A DNA stretch of 64,000 nucleotides from assembly GCA_028641055.1 (NCBI GenBank), contig CM054061.1, forward strand, positions 31,669,523 to 31,733,522, read 5' to 3'. Source of the DNA: Alopecurus myosuroides. Taxonomy: Eukaryota; Streptophyta; Magnoliopsida; Poales; Poaceae. Of the stretch, positions 31,786 through 43,900 are shown in pieces. A model generated the notes under the pieces. It was not told where the DNA came from. It searched no databases and saw only the letters and a program-made list of their open reading frames with translations. Made by a program: the position numbers and the translations under genes. Position 1 is the first letter of the stretch. Every line of letters starts with the position of its first letter.

Positions 31786-34700
31786 ATGTCGGGTGGTACT
31801 CGTGGCCGTAACAACCCTCCCCCTGAGCCAACACCTCCGCCGCCACCCACAATGGCGCAGGTGCTGCAGAGCATTGAGAACAATCGTCTGAGGAACGAAC
31901 AACTTCTGGAGCGTGTGGCCCAGAACACTGAACGTCGTGCTACCGGCGTTACTCTCGTGGACTTCCTCAAGGCTCAGCCACCTTACTTTGCTGACTCCAC
32001 TGAGCCTCTCGATGCCGATGACTGGCTTCGCACAATGGAGCGCAAGTTCATTGCTCTCCGTGTCCAGGAACGTGACCGTGTGAACTTCGCCACCTATAAG
32101 CTTGAAGGTGCTGCTGGTGCTTGGTGGGAAGGCTTTCTGGCGTTGCAGGCGCCCGATCATGAGGTCACTTGGGCAGAGTTCCGTACTGCCTTCCGTGAGG
32201 CTTATATTCCGAAGGCAGTTATGGATGGTAAAAGAAAGGAGTTCCTTGATCTTACTCAGGGCAGTATGGGTATTGAGGCCTATGGTCGTGTGTTCACTCG
32301 TCTAGCTCGCTATGCTCCTCGTGATGTCACTAATGACGAGGACAAGCAGGATCTGTTCCGTAAGGGCCTGAACCCAACTGTTCGTTACGAGCTTCTGCCC
32401 TTCAAGTTCCAGAGCTTCCAGGAACTTTACAACCAGGCCATCACTCTTGAACGTGGCAAAAAGGAGATGGATACTGCTATCAAGAAGAGTGCTGGAGATT
32501 CCCGTGCTTCACCCTCTGGTCAGAAGAGGAAGCGCCGTGTGTTCATTCCATACAGCGCTGTTCCCAGGGCTCCGTTCCAGCCAAGGCCATCTGGATATGC
32601 TCCTCGTCCACCTGCCCCACCTGCTACATCAACCTATGGTGGTGGACAAGGTTCTCGTCCTCCAGTTGCCGCTCCTCCCAGCAATGTGTGCTACCGCTGT
32701 GGCCAGTCTGGTCACTTCTCGAGGGAGTGCCCTCAGAATCATGCTGGACGTGCACCTCCTCCTCCTAAGAAAATGGCAAAGCCTGCTGGTGCTGGACGTG
32801 GTCGTCTGAACTATGTGACTGCCGAGGATGCTCAGGACGATCCAAGCGTCTTACTGGGTACGATTCGTGTCAACTCAATTTCGGCTTTAGCCTTATTTGA
32901 TTCTGGAGCATCGCATACATTCATGTCAGAAGGGTTTGCTAAAATGCATGGGATACCTTTCGAAAAGTTGTCAAAACCATTGATGGTAAACTCCCCTGGT
33001 TGCAACTGGCAAACCACCTTGGTTACGCCAGAGCTCATGGTTGAGGTGGGATCCTTACAATTCCCTGCAACCTTCATTGCCCTAAAATCCACTGATCTTG
33101 ATGTCATACTGGGCATGGATTGGCTTGCTAAATATGGAGCTGTTTTGGATTGTGCAACAAAATGCCTCACCTTGAAACATCCTTCCGGTGCCATCATCGA
33201 CTATTGGTCTGAGTTCACCATTCCTCCTTCAGCACGCACACGACTTTCTCCTGAACTGCAGCTGTACTTCATGCAAGGTGATTACCCTCCTGAAATTCAT
33301 GAGTTACCTGTAGTCAGTGATTTCCCTGATGTGTTTCCTGAAGAGTTACCTGGCATGCCACCTGATCGAAGTGTGGAGTTTGTCATTGAGTTAGTCCCTG
33401 GTACCGCTCCTATGTCAAAAAGACCTTACCGTATGGCCCCAGAGGAGTTGGTTGAATTGAAACGCCAAATTGAGGAGTTAGAAGAAAAGGGTTTCATCCA
33501 ACCTAGCACATCTTCATGGGGTTGTCCCACTATCTTTGTCAAGAAGCGGGATACCAATGTTCCACGTCTGGTTGTTGATTATCGGCCGCTGAATGCAGTG
33601 ACCATCAAAAACAAGTACCCTCTTCCAAGAATCAATGACCTCTTTGATCAATTAGCTGGTGCAACTGTCTTTTCCAAGATGGACCTGCGATCAGGGTACC
33701 ATCAAATAAAGATCAGAAAGGAGGACATTCCTAAAACGGCGTTCACTACTCGTTATGGTCTTTACGAGTACACCGTTATGTCTTTTGGTCTTACCAACGC
33801 TCCAGCTACCTTCATGAGGCTTATGAACTCGGTATTCATGGAGTATCTTGATAAGTTCGTCGTGGTCTACATCGACGACATCCTAGTCTATTCCAAAACC
33901 GAAGATGATCATTCTGAACACCTGCGTTTGGTGTTATCCAAACTCCGTGAGCACAAGCTATATGCCAAGTTCTCCAAGTGTGAGTTCTGGTTGAAGGAAC
34001 TCATCTATCTCGGACACGTGGTGTCTGCCGAAGGTGTTGCCGTTATTCCAGACAAGATCCAAACTATTCTGGACTGGGAAACACCTAAATCAGTCAAGGA
34101 TGTTCGGAGTTTTCTCGGACTGGCTGGTTATTACCGTCGTTTCATCGAGAACTTCTCCAAAATTGCAAAACCTATGACTGAACTTCTTAAGAAAAGCAAA
34201 AAGTTCGAGTGGTCAGAAAAAGCAGAGGAAAGTTTCCAAACTCTGAAAACCAAACTGACTACCGCTCCTGTGCTTGTTCTTCCTGATACGAGCAAGGACT
34301 TTGTCATCTTCTGTGATGCCTCTCAACAAGGACTCGGTTGTGTGTTAATGCAAGAAGGTCATGTAGTGGCTTATGGTTCTCGTCAACTGAAACCACATGA
34401 GCACAACTACCCAACCCATGATCTTGAGCTAGCAGCCGTGGTCCATGCTCTTAAGCAATGGCGTCATTACCTTCTTGGCAACCGATGTGTGTTATACTCA
34501 GATCATCAGATTCTGAAATATCTGTTCACCCAACCGGATCTGAATCTCAGACAGAGAAGATGGTTGGAGGTAATCAAGGACTTTGATTTGGGTCTCAACT
34601 ATCAACCCGGCAAAGCAAATGTCGTTGCTGACGCGCTAAGTCGGAAGTCTTATTGCAACAATTTGATGATACAACAGGCCCAACCTCCTCTTCACGAGGA

Positions 34701-36201
34701 GTTCTCCAAACTCAACCTGGAAATCGTTCCTTCTGGTTATTTGGCCAACCTTGAGGTAAAACCTTTCCTTGAAGACCAGATCAAGAAAGCTCAAAAGCGG
34801 GATCTGGGAATTGCCAACATCAAGAAGAACATTGCTAGCGGTGCAGCTAAATGTTTCTCCATCGATGATCAAGGTGTCGTATATTTTGGCAACCGTCTGG
34901 TAGTGCCGAAGATACGGAATCTGAGAAAGCAAATTCTCCAAGAGGCTCATGACACACCTCTTTCTATTCATCCCGGTAGCACCAAAATGTATCAAGATCT
35001 ACGTCAAAGGTTCTGGTGGTCCCGGATGAAGCGAGAAATCGCTCAGTATGTTGCTGAATGCGACGTCTGTCGTCGTGTGAAAGCAGAACATCAAAGACCA
35101 GCCGGTGTTCTTCAACCCCTACCTATTCCTGAATGGAAGTGGGATGAGATTGGTATGGATTTCATTACCGGCCTTCCCAATACCAAAAAGGGGCACAATG
35201 CTATATGGGTAGTGATTGATCGTCTGTCAAAGGTTGCCCATTTCCTTCCTGTTCGTGAGACTATCCGAGTCTCCGATCTGGCAGATCTATATATCTCACG
35301 AATAGTCAGTCTTCATGGAGTTCCAAAAAGGATTGTCTCAGACAGAGGCAGTTTGTTTGTCTCCAGATTCTGGGAGAGTCTACAAAAGGCCATGGGAACT
35401 CGTCTATCCTTCAGCACCGCCTACCATCCGCAAACCGGTGGTCAAACTGAGAGAGTTAACCAGATTCTCGAGGACATGCTCCGAGCTTGTGTTATATCGT
35501 TCGGTAAGGATTGGGAGAAGTTTCTTCCATATGCCGAGTTCACTTATAACAACAGTTATCAATCTAGCTTGGGCAAGGCTCCTTTCGAAGTTCTTTACGG
35601 CCGCAAATGCCGAACTCCGCTGAATTGGTCTGAAACCGGTGAAAGATCGTTCTTCAGTCCGGATGTAATCAAGGAAGCGGAAGAAATCGTTCGTGTCATT
35701 CGTGAACGACTGAAAACGGCTCAGTCTCGCCAGAAAAGCTATTATGATCGTCATCATCAAGATGTTCATTATGAGATTGGCGAGAAAGCTTACCTTCGAG
35801 TCACACCTCTGAAAGGTGGAAAACGGTTCGGAATCAAAGGCAAACTGGCTCCTCGTTATATCGGTCCTTTCCCTATCATTGGAAAACGAGGTCAAGTTTC
35901 TTATCAACTGCAGTTGCCTCCAGGATTTCCGGATGTCCATGATGTATTCCATGTCTCACAACTCAAACGTTGCTTCAAAGATCCTGTTCGTGGTGTGGAC
36001 CACGAAACCATCAAACTCAAGGATGATCTCTCTTACAAGGAGGTTCCTGTCCGTATCCTCGATGAGGCCGAACGAAGAACTCGTAGTCAGACTATCAAGT
36101 TCCTCAAAGTTCAGTGGTCGCATCATTCCGAGAACGAAGCAACCTGGGAACGAGAAGATCGTTTGCGATCTAAGTACCCCAACTTCTTTTCTAAAACCTA
36201 G
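31786..36201 (+). CDS. TE1 gag-pol polyprotein with chromodomain (1,471 aa)
   Basis: One uninterrupted frame. Residues 1-320 are Gag: Pro-rich start, capsid ([44 protein letters not shown]) and a CCHC knuckle [14 protein letters not shown] at 302-315. The protease has catalytic Asp 372 ([10 protein letters not shown]). RT spans about 530-740 with YIDD at 695-698. RNase H has Asp 844 (FCDAS) and ends at DALSRK (949-954). Integrase has an HHCC finger ([14 protein letters not shown]), then Asp 1125, Asp 1186 and Glu 1222, an exact D-35-E spacing. The C terminus ([20 protein letters not shown]) is a chromodomain, the mark of chromoviruses that steer integration toward marked chromatin. PR-RT-RH-IN-CHD order gives Ty3/Del-Tekay. 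Start chosen by homology with TE2 and the preceding CAG/G. All catalytic residues are present. Confidence 0.96.
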   Translation: MSGGTRGRNNPPPEPTPPPPPTMAQVLQSIENNRLRNEQLLERVAQNTERRATGVTLVDFLKAQPPYFADSTEPLDADDWLRTMERKFIALRVQERDRVNFATYKLEGAAGAWWEGFLALQAPDHEVTWAEFRTAFREAYIPKAVMDGKRKEFLDLTQGSMGIEAYGRVFTRLARYAPRDVTNDEDKQDLFRKGLNPTVRYELLPFKFQSFQELYNQAITLERGKKEMDTAIKKSAGDSRASPSGQKRKRRVFIPYSAVPRAPFQPRPSGYAPRPPAPPATSTYGGGQGSRPPVAAPPSNVCYRCGQSGHFSRECPQNHAGRAPPPPKKMAKPAGAGRGRLNYVTAEDAQDDPSVLLGTIRVNSISALALFDSGASHTFMSEGFAKMHGIPFEKLSKPLMVNSPGCNWQTTLVTPELMVEVGSLQFPATFIALKSTDLDVILGMDWLAKYGAVLDCATKCLTLKHPSGAIIDYWSEFTIPPSARTRLSPELQLYFMQGDYPPEIHELPVVSDFPDVFPEELPGMPPDRSVEFVIELVPGTAPMSKRPYRMAPEELVELKRQIEELEEKGFIQPSTSSWGCPTIFVKKRDTNVPRLVVDYRPLNAVTIKNKYPLPRINDLFDQLAGATVFSKMDLRSGYHQIKIRKEDIPKTAFTTRYGLYEYTVMSFGLTNAPATFMRLMNSVFMEYLDKFVVVYIDDILVYSKTEDDHSEHLRLVLSKLREHKLYAKFSKCEFWLKELIYLGHVVSAEGVAVIPDKIQTILDWETPKSVKDVRSFLGLAGYYRRFIENFSKIAKPMTELLKKSKKFEWSEKAEESFQTLKTKLTTAPVLVLPDTSKDFVIFCDASQQGLGCVLMQEGHVVAYGSRQLKPHEHNYPTHDLELAAVVHALKQWRHYLLGNRCVLYSDHQILKYLFTQPDLNLRQRRWLEVIKDFDLGLNYQPGKANVVADALSRKSYCNNLMIQQAQPPLHEEFSKLNLEIVPSGYLANLEVKPFLEDQIKKAQKRDLGIANIKKNIASGAAKCFSIDDQGVVYFGNRLVVPKIRNLRKQILQEAHDTPLSIHPGSTKMYQDLRQRFWWSRMKREIAQYVAECDVCRRVKAEHQRPAGVLQPLPIPEWKWDEIGMDFITGLPNTKKGHNAIWVVIDRLSKVAHFLPVRETIRVSDLADLYISRIVSLHGVPKRIVSDRGSLFVSRFWESLQKAMGTRLSFSTAYHPQTGGQTERVNQILEDMLRACVISFGKDWEKFLPYAEFTYNNSYQSSLGKAPFEVLYGRKCRTPLNWSETGERSFFSPDVIKEAEEIVRVIRERLKTAQSRQKSYYDRHHQDVHYEIGEKAYLRVTPLKGGKRFGIKGKLAPRYIGPFPIIGKRGQVSYQLQLPPGFPDVHDVFHVSQLKRCFKDPVRGVDHETIKLKDDLSYKEVPVRILDEAERRTRSQTIKFLKVQWSHHSENEATWEREDRLRSKYPNFFSKT

Positions 36202-36223
36202 GAATCTCGGGACGAGATTCTTG

Positions 36224-36238
36224 TAAGGGGGGTAGACT
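36224..36238 (+). other. Polypurine tract of TE1
   Basis: AAGGGGGGTAGACT lies immediately before the 3' LTR at 36239. It is the start site for plus-strand DNA synthesis. Confidence 0.88.
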
Positions 36239-39200
36239 TGTAACAGCCCTACTTTTGTGTAATAAAGAGAGGTGTTGTGTACATGGCATGCATGCATGAA
36301 ATATGAACCAAAATTTTGCTTCTAAAGTTTAAACAGAGAATTACCAAAAAATCACTTAAACTTGTTTCAAACAAAGTTGTTCTGCAAAGTTTCTCAAATG
36401 GAACCAAACTTATGCTAGAAAGGTAGCAAATTTAAAGAGCTTTCCAACGACTATTTTTGTGCAATTTTTGGTTCACAAAAAGGCCCTCAAAACTCAGTTT
36501 TGGTTCTGTTTTAAAATTTCCAGGGGCTTCTTTTGCAATTCTAATTTTCTCCCAGGGGGGGTTTTTTCGAAACTTTCCCTGTCGTCTTCCTCCTGTCGCC
36601 GGACAGGAGGGCAACCGCCGCCGCGCCACCTCCTGCTCCTCTCCCTGTCGACATGGAGGCCCCGAACGCCTCCAAAGAGACGTCCGCATCGAGCCCTCGC
36701 AGAGAAACCCCCCCCCCCACTCGCTGTCTCTCTCCCTCTGCTACTCTTCCTCCGCCCGAAACCGCCGCCGCCGTCAAACCGCCGTCGCCGCCGTTCCAAT
36801 CCCTCCCCGACCTCCCCGTTGAGCTCTCCGGAACCGCACCGAGCCCCTCCCCGCCCTCGAGCAGACGCAGCAGCCGGGATGCCGTAGGCGCCGCGAATCG
36901 CGCCGCCTCCTTCCTCCTCTCCGGTCGCCGGAATCCTCACCGCGCCGCCATCTCCGGCCACCTCCGGCCCCGCCGAGCTCTTCATCGTGCTCGTGGTGAG
37001 CTCCCGCTCCTCCCCAGCCCCTCCATTCGCCCTATCCCGTTCGGAATCAGCAAGTTCGCCGGAACCCGAACCCTTCCGCCGCCGCCCGCCGTCGATTCCT
37101 CGCCGCCAATCGCCCCTAGCTAGCGGCGCCGCCCCTGTAAGGTATCCTGCGACGAGGAGCACCCGAGGAGCCATCTTACGCTTCCCGGGATGCCCTCCTC
37201 CGCCGCCAGCGCTCGTTTCCGGCCACCGGCCGGCCACCGTGAGGTCACGGTGATGTCACCGTGACATCACCTGCCCACGTGGCGTGCCAAGTGGCACTCC
37301 TCTGTCTCTTTTGAACTGAACGGTGGGACCCGCAGAGAATTTAGAAAAACAGAAAATAATTGATTTCTAGAAAATTAATAACTTTTATTTCACAGCTCCA
37401 AAAATTATGAAAAAAAATATGTATGTGCTCAGAAAAATGAGAGCTATTTATTCATACCATTTTCATATATGTTCAACCAAGTTCAAAATGAAGCCACTTT
37501 TATAGCATATATTTAATTCAATTAAATATTGAAAATAAAGTTTTTATTCAACAAAAATAGAAAATTAAGTGTAATATGCCTTTTTGATCAGTGAAACAAA
37601 TGCAATCCAACTATGAGGTTTACAAAGTCTTTTGAGAATCTTAGCTTGGTCACATCTCCAGTTTAGGGTTCTCTCCCCCTCCGGTGTTCGTCGTTCACGG
37701 CGCGAAACCCTAGCTTCCTGCTCTGTCTTTTAAGCTTCATTTCAATTGCATTGTTTTACTCATGCATACATATTGTGCATTGCACTGTCGTCAAGTATTG
37801 ATTGTTTGCCTTCTTTCCGGTGTTGTTCGTTATCGGTAGACCGAGATCCGGAGGTCGACCCGGCGTTCTACGACAACCCAAGCTCTACTTTCGACGAGCA
37901 AGGCAAGCACCACCTCATGGCTACCCATGTTTTGAGTCTTTGAACCTCTTACTCATGCATTCGGTTCAACTTGGTTTCGAGTCTGTTAGAGTTAACCTAT
38001 CCACTGCATGACCCTCCCCTTCACATGTCACCTTCATACCTGTTTACCCTCCTAGTATGACTAGGGTTGTTTGAGTATCGTAGAGCCTTGTGTGTTATGC
38101 TTAGCCATGCTTAGTGTTCTGATCTACTTCATCCGGTTGATGATTTGGGTCACTTCGATAACTTTGTATGATGTTATATTTATGAGTACTGAGCATATGA
38201 AACTGACTAAGGCTAGCACGGGAGGCCACTTGGGTAGTGGTTATTCGTTCCGTACTCGCCAACCCTAGGATTTAAGGTCTCGCCGCGAAAGCCAAGACTG
38301 AGCGTGCAGCCACACGCGGGCCAATGAACCCCGCTCGGCTAACTAACTTGTTTGATCACTTCCATGGGTCACATAGTTTGAGTTTTCCATTTGCGGGTGT
38401 GTCATAAAACGTTTTGGAGAAAACTAGGGCGTGACCGGGACCAGTGATGGACGTACACGGATCTTGTCCCGACTCACAGAACAGGTGCCGTCAGGAGGTG
38501 GCCAACTCCCTGTTGACGGGGTGGCCCTGTTTGGGTTGACTCATGGAAAGGGTTAAGCAAGGTAAAGGCCGTGGTCGACCACACTCTGCCGCGCTCTTAG
38601 AGAGGAGCGTTACCGCGTGGCGTTAAGAGTCGGTCGATACGTGTGGGTAAAGTGTACCACCCTGCAGGGATAAATCTTTCGGAAAGCCGTGTCCACGGTT
38701 ATGGACAACTTGGTGAAAGTCACGGGGTCATAGATAACTCTAACGGAATGACTAAAACTTGCTGTCAATGAATGAAGAATGCCTCCTCGACTAAGTCGAG
38801 AGGGGTGATTCTTATAGCATAAGGTAGTCTGGGGTTGAGAAAGTACTTGGTGGACTAAAGAACATAATGATCTCAGTAGTTGAGTAGACTCCTCCTCTGT
38901 TTTATAAATGCTCTATTACACGTGCTTTTCTTCCTCAACTTCGGCAAACAAAGTTGTCTTTATGCAAAGAACCTTAAAAGCCAAGTCTTGCTGAGTACCT
39001 TTTGTACTCAACCTTGCCTCGTTGTTGTTTTGTTTCAGACTTCGGTGATGCAGCTGAAGAGGGGTTCTACCTCGACGTCGACGAGTAGTTAGGAGTTCCC
39101 AGGCAGCAGCTTGGTATCTGTAGTATGGGTTTGGCTACGTTGCTTATGTTTCGGACTCTTAGTCCTTTTGCTCTTGTTGTATAGCAACATCTTTGCTTTC

Positions 39201-39738
39201 GCTGCTTGTTGTAATGTTGGGTTGCTTGACCTATGTTGGTCATGTAACCTCTGTGTGTAAGCTACTCTAGTATGCCTTGTTTAATACAACTTTCATGTCT
39301 AGAGTACTGCTTTGATCGGTTGTTGGTCTCGAGCCCGTTGTTATACAGTTTTGGCTATGCCTGCATAGTTGTCGCAGTCGAGGGGTTGTGGAGCCGATGA
39401 TCCATGTCCGAGCCCTCCTGCCGGAGATATCCGGCCTGGGGCGAGGTAACCCCAGTAACCCTCGATTGTTGTTGCACTTTCTGGACACATAGCATCTCTG
39501 TATAACTCTGGTCCCGTTCCTTCAGTTTCATCCGACTCGTGGATGCTTGGGTATACATATCTGGTTATGACTAGCATGGACACAAGGAGTAGTAGACCGG
39601 GGATCCGGACTACGTGCCGATGAATCCGGTCTGCCTGCCGTTGTTTGTTGCGGCCGGGGCTGGTAACCCTGAAGCCCTTGTGGGTCCACTGCTAGGAGCA
39701 CATGACAGTTTGTATATCTCGGGGTCCGGGGTCCGACA
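36239..39738 (+). repeat. 3' LTR of TE1
   Basis: TGTAACAGCCC to GGTCCGACA, 3,500 bp, nearly identical to 26846-30346. It ends at the duplicated CCAAG. Confidence 0.93.
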
Positions 39739-39827
39739 CCAAGTTTCGGCCCCGAAGTGCGTACATATTGGACGGAAATTTAAACTAATAAAACATCGAG
39801 AAAATAACTAGCTATGCGACGACTATC

Positions 39828-40475
39828 CTAGGCATCGTCGTCTTCATCGGAGTCCTCCTCGCGGCCCCCCTTCGCCACCATGGCGAGCTGGTTGGAGGGA
39901 CCAGCTTCGCCCTCCCTCGCCGTGGCGAGCCAGCGTTGCTCCGCCCGCTCCGCTCGGCCTTGCACCCGCAGCCGGTGCACCTGCGCCTGCTCGGAGGGCG
40001 GACGGTTGCGCCGCTCGCTCTGCAGCGCCACCTCCCCCCGGTCGGCCTCGTACAGCGCGATGATGGCTTGCTGCTCGGCCGATGCAGCGTTCTCGGCCAG
40101 CTGCCGGCGCACCTCACGCGCCGTCTCTTCCCTCTGGTGCATCTCCAGAGAAGCCCGAATTACGGCAGCCTCCGCCGCCTGCTCGAGGACGCCGCGGACC
40201 TGGCGGTACGCCCCCTCGTTCTGCGCGGTCTCGAAGGAGTATAGCCTGGCCTGCTGCTCCGGCCATATGGGCTGTCGCCTCCGCTCCCTCCTCCAGCGAC
40301 GGGCATCCCGCCGGGCAGCCTGCGCCGCTTCCTGCTCGGGCGGCACCTCGTTCTGGACAGGCGGCTGCTCGGGCGCCGCCACTCCCTGCGCCGGATGCTG
40401 CTCCGGCGCCACTTCCTGCGCTGGCTGCAGTTCATCGTCGTCGCTCTCGGGCCACGCGTCCCAGAGATGGTCCAT
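39828..40475 (-). CDS. Reading frame of the Harbinger-type element, unknown protein (215 aa)
   Basis: It starts at ATG 40475 (MDHLWDAWPESDDDELQ) and ends at 39828. The N-terminal third is Pro/Glu/Gln-rich with repeated APEQ/PPEQ units. The middle and C-terminal parts are Arg/Glu/Ala/Gln-rich helices (RQVRGVLEQAAEAAVIRASL, REVRRQLAENAASAEQQAI) that should form a long coiled coil. The end is acidic (EEDSDEDDDA). There is no Myb/SANT motif or DDE triad, so neither Harbinger protein is evident. A TATA box lies about 105 bases upstream and TE1 is inserted about 90 bases past the stop. It could be an accessory protein of this transposon family or a captured host fragment. High GC matches a real grass exon better than random DNA. 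Confidence 0.6.
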   Translation of the reverse strand: MDHLWDAWPESDDDELQPAQEVAPEQHPAQGVAAPEQPPVQNEVPPEQEAAQAARRDARRWRRERRRQPIWPEQQARLYSFETAQNEGAYRQVRGVLEQAAEAAVIRASLEMHQREETAREVRRQLAENAASAEQQAIIALYEADRGEVALQSERRNRPPSEQAQVHRLRVQGRAERAEQRWLATAREGEAGPSNQLAMVAKGGREEDSDEDDDA

Positions 40476-40577
40476 CGTTGCTAGGCGCGGCGAGGGGGCG
40501 AGGAGGAGGAGTCTGGAATGGAGGAGAACGACGAGAAGGAGGAGGCGAGAATGGGCGGACGGCGAGGGGCAGGCACC

Positions 40578-40587
40578 CTTTTTATAG
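40578..40587 (-). promoter_or_regulatory. TATA box for the Harbinger-type element's gene
   Basis: The minus strand reads CTATAAAAAG here, about 105 bases before ATG 40475, in GC-rich surroundings. The stretch between is a pyrimidine-rich leader (CTCCTCC, TTCTCGTCG) as in grass 5' UTRs. Confidence 0.6.
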
Positions 40588-40994
40588 CCTAGCGAGCCAG
40601 TCGCTGCGCCGCGCGTGTCACCGTTGCCGCCCCGCCATTAATCCGGCAGCCTTTGACTGGGGCGCATGCACTGGCCGGCCGCCACGCCATTACTCCGACA
40701 GCCTTTGACGGCGCGGGCGCCGAGAAGAAGGTCACGGGCGGGGGATTCTGTTCCCGCGTTTTTCAAGCGCGTCACTGACAGAGCTGGCCCGCGCGCGCGG
40801 TCGCGCAGTTTCGCCCCCCCCCCAGGCCGAACCCAGCGGGCTGGGTTTGGCCTGGTGCCGCGGCGCGAAATAGCGCCAAAACGGCGCTATTTGGGCTTCT
40901 GGGGGGCCGAGTGGTGAAGAAACGGCGCTATTCGCCGCTTCTGGCGCAAAAAAGGCCGCCTGGGGGGCTCTGGGGGGGACGACTGGAGATGCCC

Positions 40995-43900
40995 TAAGTC
41001 AAGCTCGCCAGATATAAGGGCCACTGGTTAATCTGTTTAGTGGAATAAATATTTAGGAAGAAATAAAAACAAGTCATTACACCCATATACCTTGTGATAT
41101 GCAGAGGTAGATGGTAACATGATTTTCCTTGTTAACCATAATTCTTTTCATACATAAGAAAAATGAATGTTAACTAAAATATCATATCTACATAACCAAG
41201 AAGTGGATTACCTATCTCTAATACCAACATTGGATAATAGCCATACTTGGAACCAGAATGGAAAACCTATAAATAGTCTTTGTTAGTATTGAGTATCCAT
41301 AAGAAGCTAAGCCACTCATGTTTGTCACTTGATCAAGTACCTAAAATATCAACTACGACTTGATCACTTTATTTAAATGTCAACCAAAATTAATAATATT
41401 TCAAATATTAAAAATGACTAAAGACATATATAAGTTAAGGCAAATTTATTTATTACCCAAAGTCATTTGGACCGCCAACAATACAACTCACCACTAGTTA
41501 GCCATAATTAAAATGCATAAAAAACTTTACTAAGAATTTTTACAAATTAGTTTCTAAAGGATTTGTAACTAAATTGTCCAATTAAAAACACACCACTTTT
41601 CTAATAACATGTTTGTTCTGGGCTGTGTCTTTCATGCATAAAATAATTTTAAATCCAATTGAAATTTGAATTTGAGTGAAACAGAGAAACTTCACTTTAA
41701 GTGGCTCCACAAAATTTTAATTTAAAATCATTTCACTTTCGTCAAAGAAGGATATGATGAGGTTACAAATTTAATAAGGTTTCCAAATATTACATTTTCA
41801 AATTTTTCTGTTTGCAAAATTATCCTAAAAACAATGTTTTCTTCTTAGTTCTTAATAACATAAGGACTTAATTGTGATTCTTCAAAACCTTAGGGAGTTT
41901 GCAAAAAAATTCTCTACATTCTCCTCTTTATTCTTCCTTTTGCCAGAAGGAAGAGGAGATCATCGCCGTGTCTTCGCCGATTCTCCACCTCCTTCTTACC
42001 GTCGACTCTCATGGATTAGGCTGAGGAGAGACGTCCCCATCTGGTTCACTCTCACTTAGTCGCCGTCTTTCTCGTTTGCTCTGTGAGATGAAACCCGAAA
42101 CCCTAGTCGACGCCGACGTCGTTTGCTGTCGCGGATTCTAGCCGTCCTCGAGCCCGCTGAGTTATCCATCATCGTCGCCATCTCCTCCTCGACCACCTGG
42201 TACTCGGACGGAAGAGGGGAAGACCGAGAGAGCTAGGATTTTCCGTCAGCCCCAACTCTGTCCGCCACCCAATCTTCAATGCCGCCATAGATGTCGACCT
42301 CGCCTCGCTTCGACGAGCATCTCATCGCGTTCTCAGTGAAATAACGCACTTCATGGTGCTTTCCTTTTATTTTCCATCGCCGTTACCTCCATGTTGCCGT
42401 TGCCATGGATCGTCCCCTTAGAGAATGCACGCGGCGAGCCTCCAACGACCATAAAATAGCAGCGCCACCACTCTCGCATTTCTCGTCGTCTCCTACTCCC
42501 CGTGGGGTCGCTCGATCGAGCCACAGAAGAGGAGTTCTGGAAAATTTTGAAGTCATGCTGATGTCAACATGACTTCATCGTGGAGCCACTTGTCAAACAA
42601 TTATTTTTTAAAATAAAAATTAAAATAAAATAAAATCCCTCACAGGTAGGCCCCACTTGTCAATTTAAAATTCATAAATGTTTAATTTTGATAATTCAAT
42701 AACTATTGTTTTATAAGTCAGAAAAATATAAATAAAATATGTAAATGGTTATCAACTTCTCCAACATGTTTCATAAATTTCAAATCAGAACATTATTTGA
42801 AATTGAATTAATTCATGTAAAGTTGAGAAAAATAACGAATAATTCAGTAATTTTAAAAATACAAATTATATACCAAAATTCTTAGATAGGAAAATGTAGT
42901 TCATTCATGATGTTTTCAAAGTCATTTGAAAAAGTTTAAAAACGAGAAGTATTTGAGTAATCGTTTCATTCATTTAAATTTGAGAAAATAACAATTTATT
43001 CAAATATTTTAATTAAATTTCAAATGATATACCAAATTAAAGAGAAAAAAATATGAATTCAAATATGTTAAAAAACCATTTTATTAACTTATGAATTTCA
43101 AATATAAGAAAACGACTAAAATGTCCTATTTCCAAGTTGAAAATATAATTCAAATAAAATTTGCAATACAACTACAAAACCCTAGCCACACTAATACATG
43201 TTTAGGACCCCATATTGATGCAATCAAGTGAGCATGCATGACTAATATAATAAATTACTTAGTAACATCGCAAGTTCTTAGGTTCACATAAGCACTATAC
43301 ATGTTCCAATAACATTGGAACCATGTGTATATTGTTGTCCTAGTGAACCCTATTCTTCTATCATGCAGGTTATGAAATGCTAGACCATGGGCATTCAACT
43401 CTATTGCTGATACTAAGAGTGTCTTAAGAATTCAAATTCTCTATTTCTAACAGTGTCATGAACATAGTGCTAGGTTATGTTCTTTCCATCTGGCAGGTGT
43501 TTAAAAAGAATAAAATAAATACCCTAAGTTTTCAAAAGAACACTCAACGTTCTTCAAAAACTTGATCTACCAGTATTTCATACCGCTAAAAGTGAAACTA
43601 ATATCTTTAGTTGTAAGTTTTAGAAATAGGAAAGAATTATATTTTTCAGAAGTATAATGGAATTCCATAATATTCCATTATAACCATGAATAATCCTTAC
43701 TACACTATTTTTTCATTAACACTGAACTCCTAACAATTCTACACTTCATAAACCCTCATCACAATCACTAGTTAATACTTAGAAGGTAGAATTGATTGTA
43801 TTAAATACTCACTTTCAATTAGGTTGTTTTGTCTCAGCTCTACATTTTTTTAGCAAAAGAGAAGAAAATGTATTTGTTGTCTTTTAAAAGTTATTTCTAA

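Larger units (their letters stand above)
26846..39738 (+). mobile_element. TE1: complete Del/Tekay-type chromovirus (12,893 bp)
   Basis: LTRs of 3,501 and 3,500 bp flank PBS, ORF0, an uninterrupted 1,471-codon gag-pol with chromodomain, and a polypurine tract. The target duplication CCAAG is perfect (26841-26845, 39739-39743). By eye the LTRs differ by about ten single bases and three homopolymer lengths (G6/G7, C14/C11, A7/A8), near 0.3 percent. With the usual grass rate of 1.3e-8 per site per year that is roughly 0.1 million years. All essential parts look intact, so it may be able to move. Confidence 0.93.
26722..40994. mobile_element. PIF/Harbinger-type DNA transposon (about 1.38 kb) split by TE1
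   Basis: The left end GGGCATCTCCAGTCGT (26722-26737) is matched by its reverse complement at 40979-40994, a perfect 16-bp terminal inverted repeat. TAA flanks both ends (26719-26721 and 40995-40997), the TWA-type target of PIF/Harbinger. The element proper is 26722-26845 plus 39744-40994; TE1 fills the gap with duplicated CCAAG. It encodes the frame at 39828-40475 but no DDE transposase, so it is non-autonomous or carries only an accessory gene. Confidence 0.8.

Noticed and set aside
26846..39738. The 3.5 kb repeat pair as a tandem duplication of genes
   Set aside because: Same reasoning: LTR ends TG...CA, PBS, polypurine tract and CCAAG duplication show one retrotransposon.
39931..40708. 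Large plus-strand frames opposite the Harbinger-type gene
   Set aside because: The minus-strand frame has a TATA box, leader and sensible acidic/coiled-coil protein; the plus-strand frames are Ala/Arg/Ser-rich shadows of high-GC DNA.
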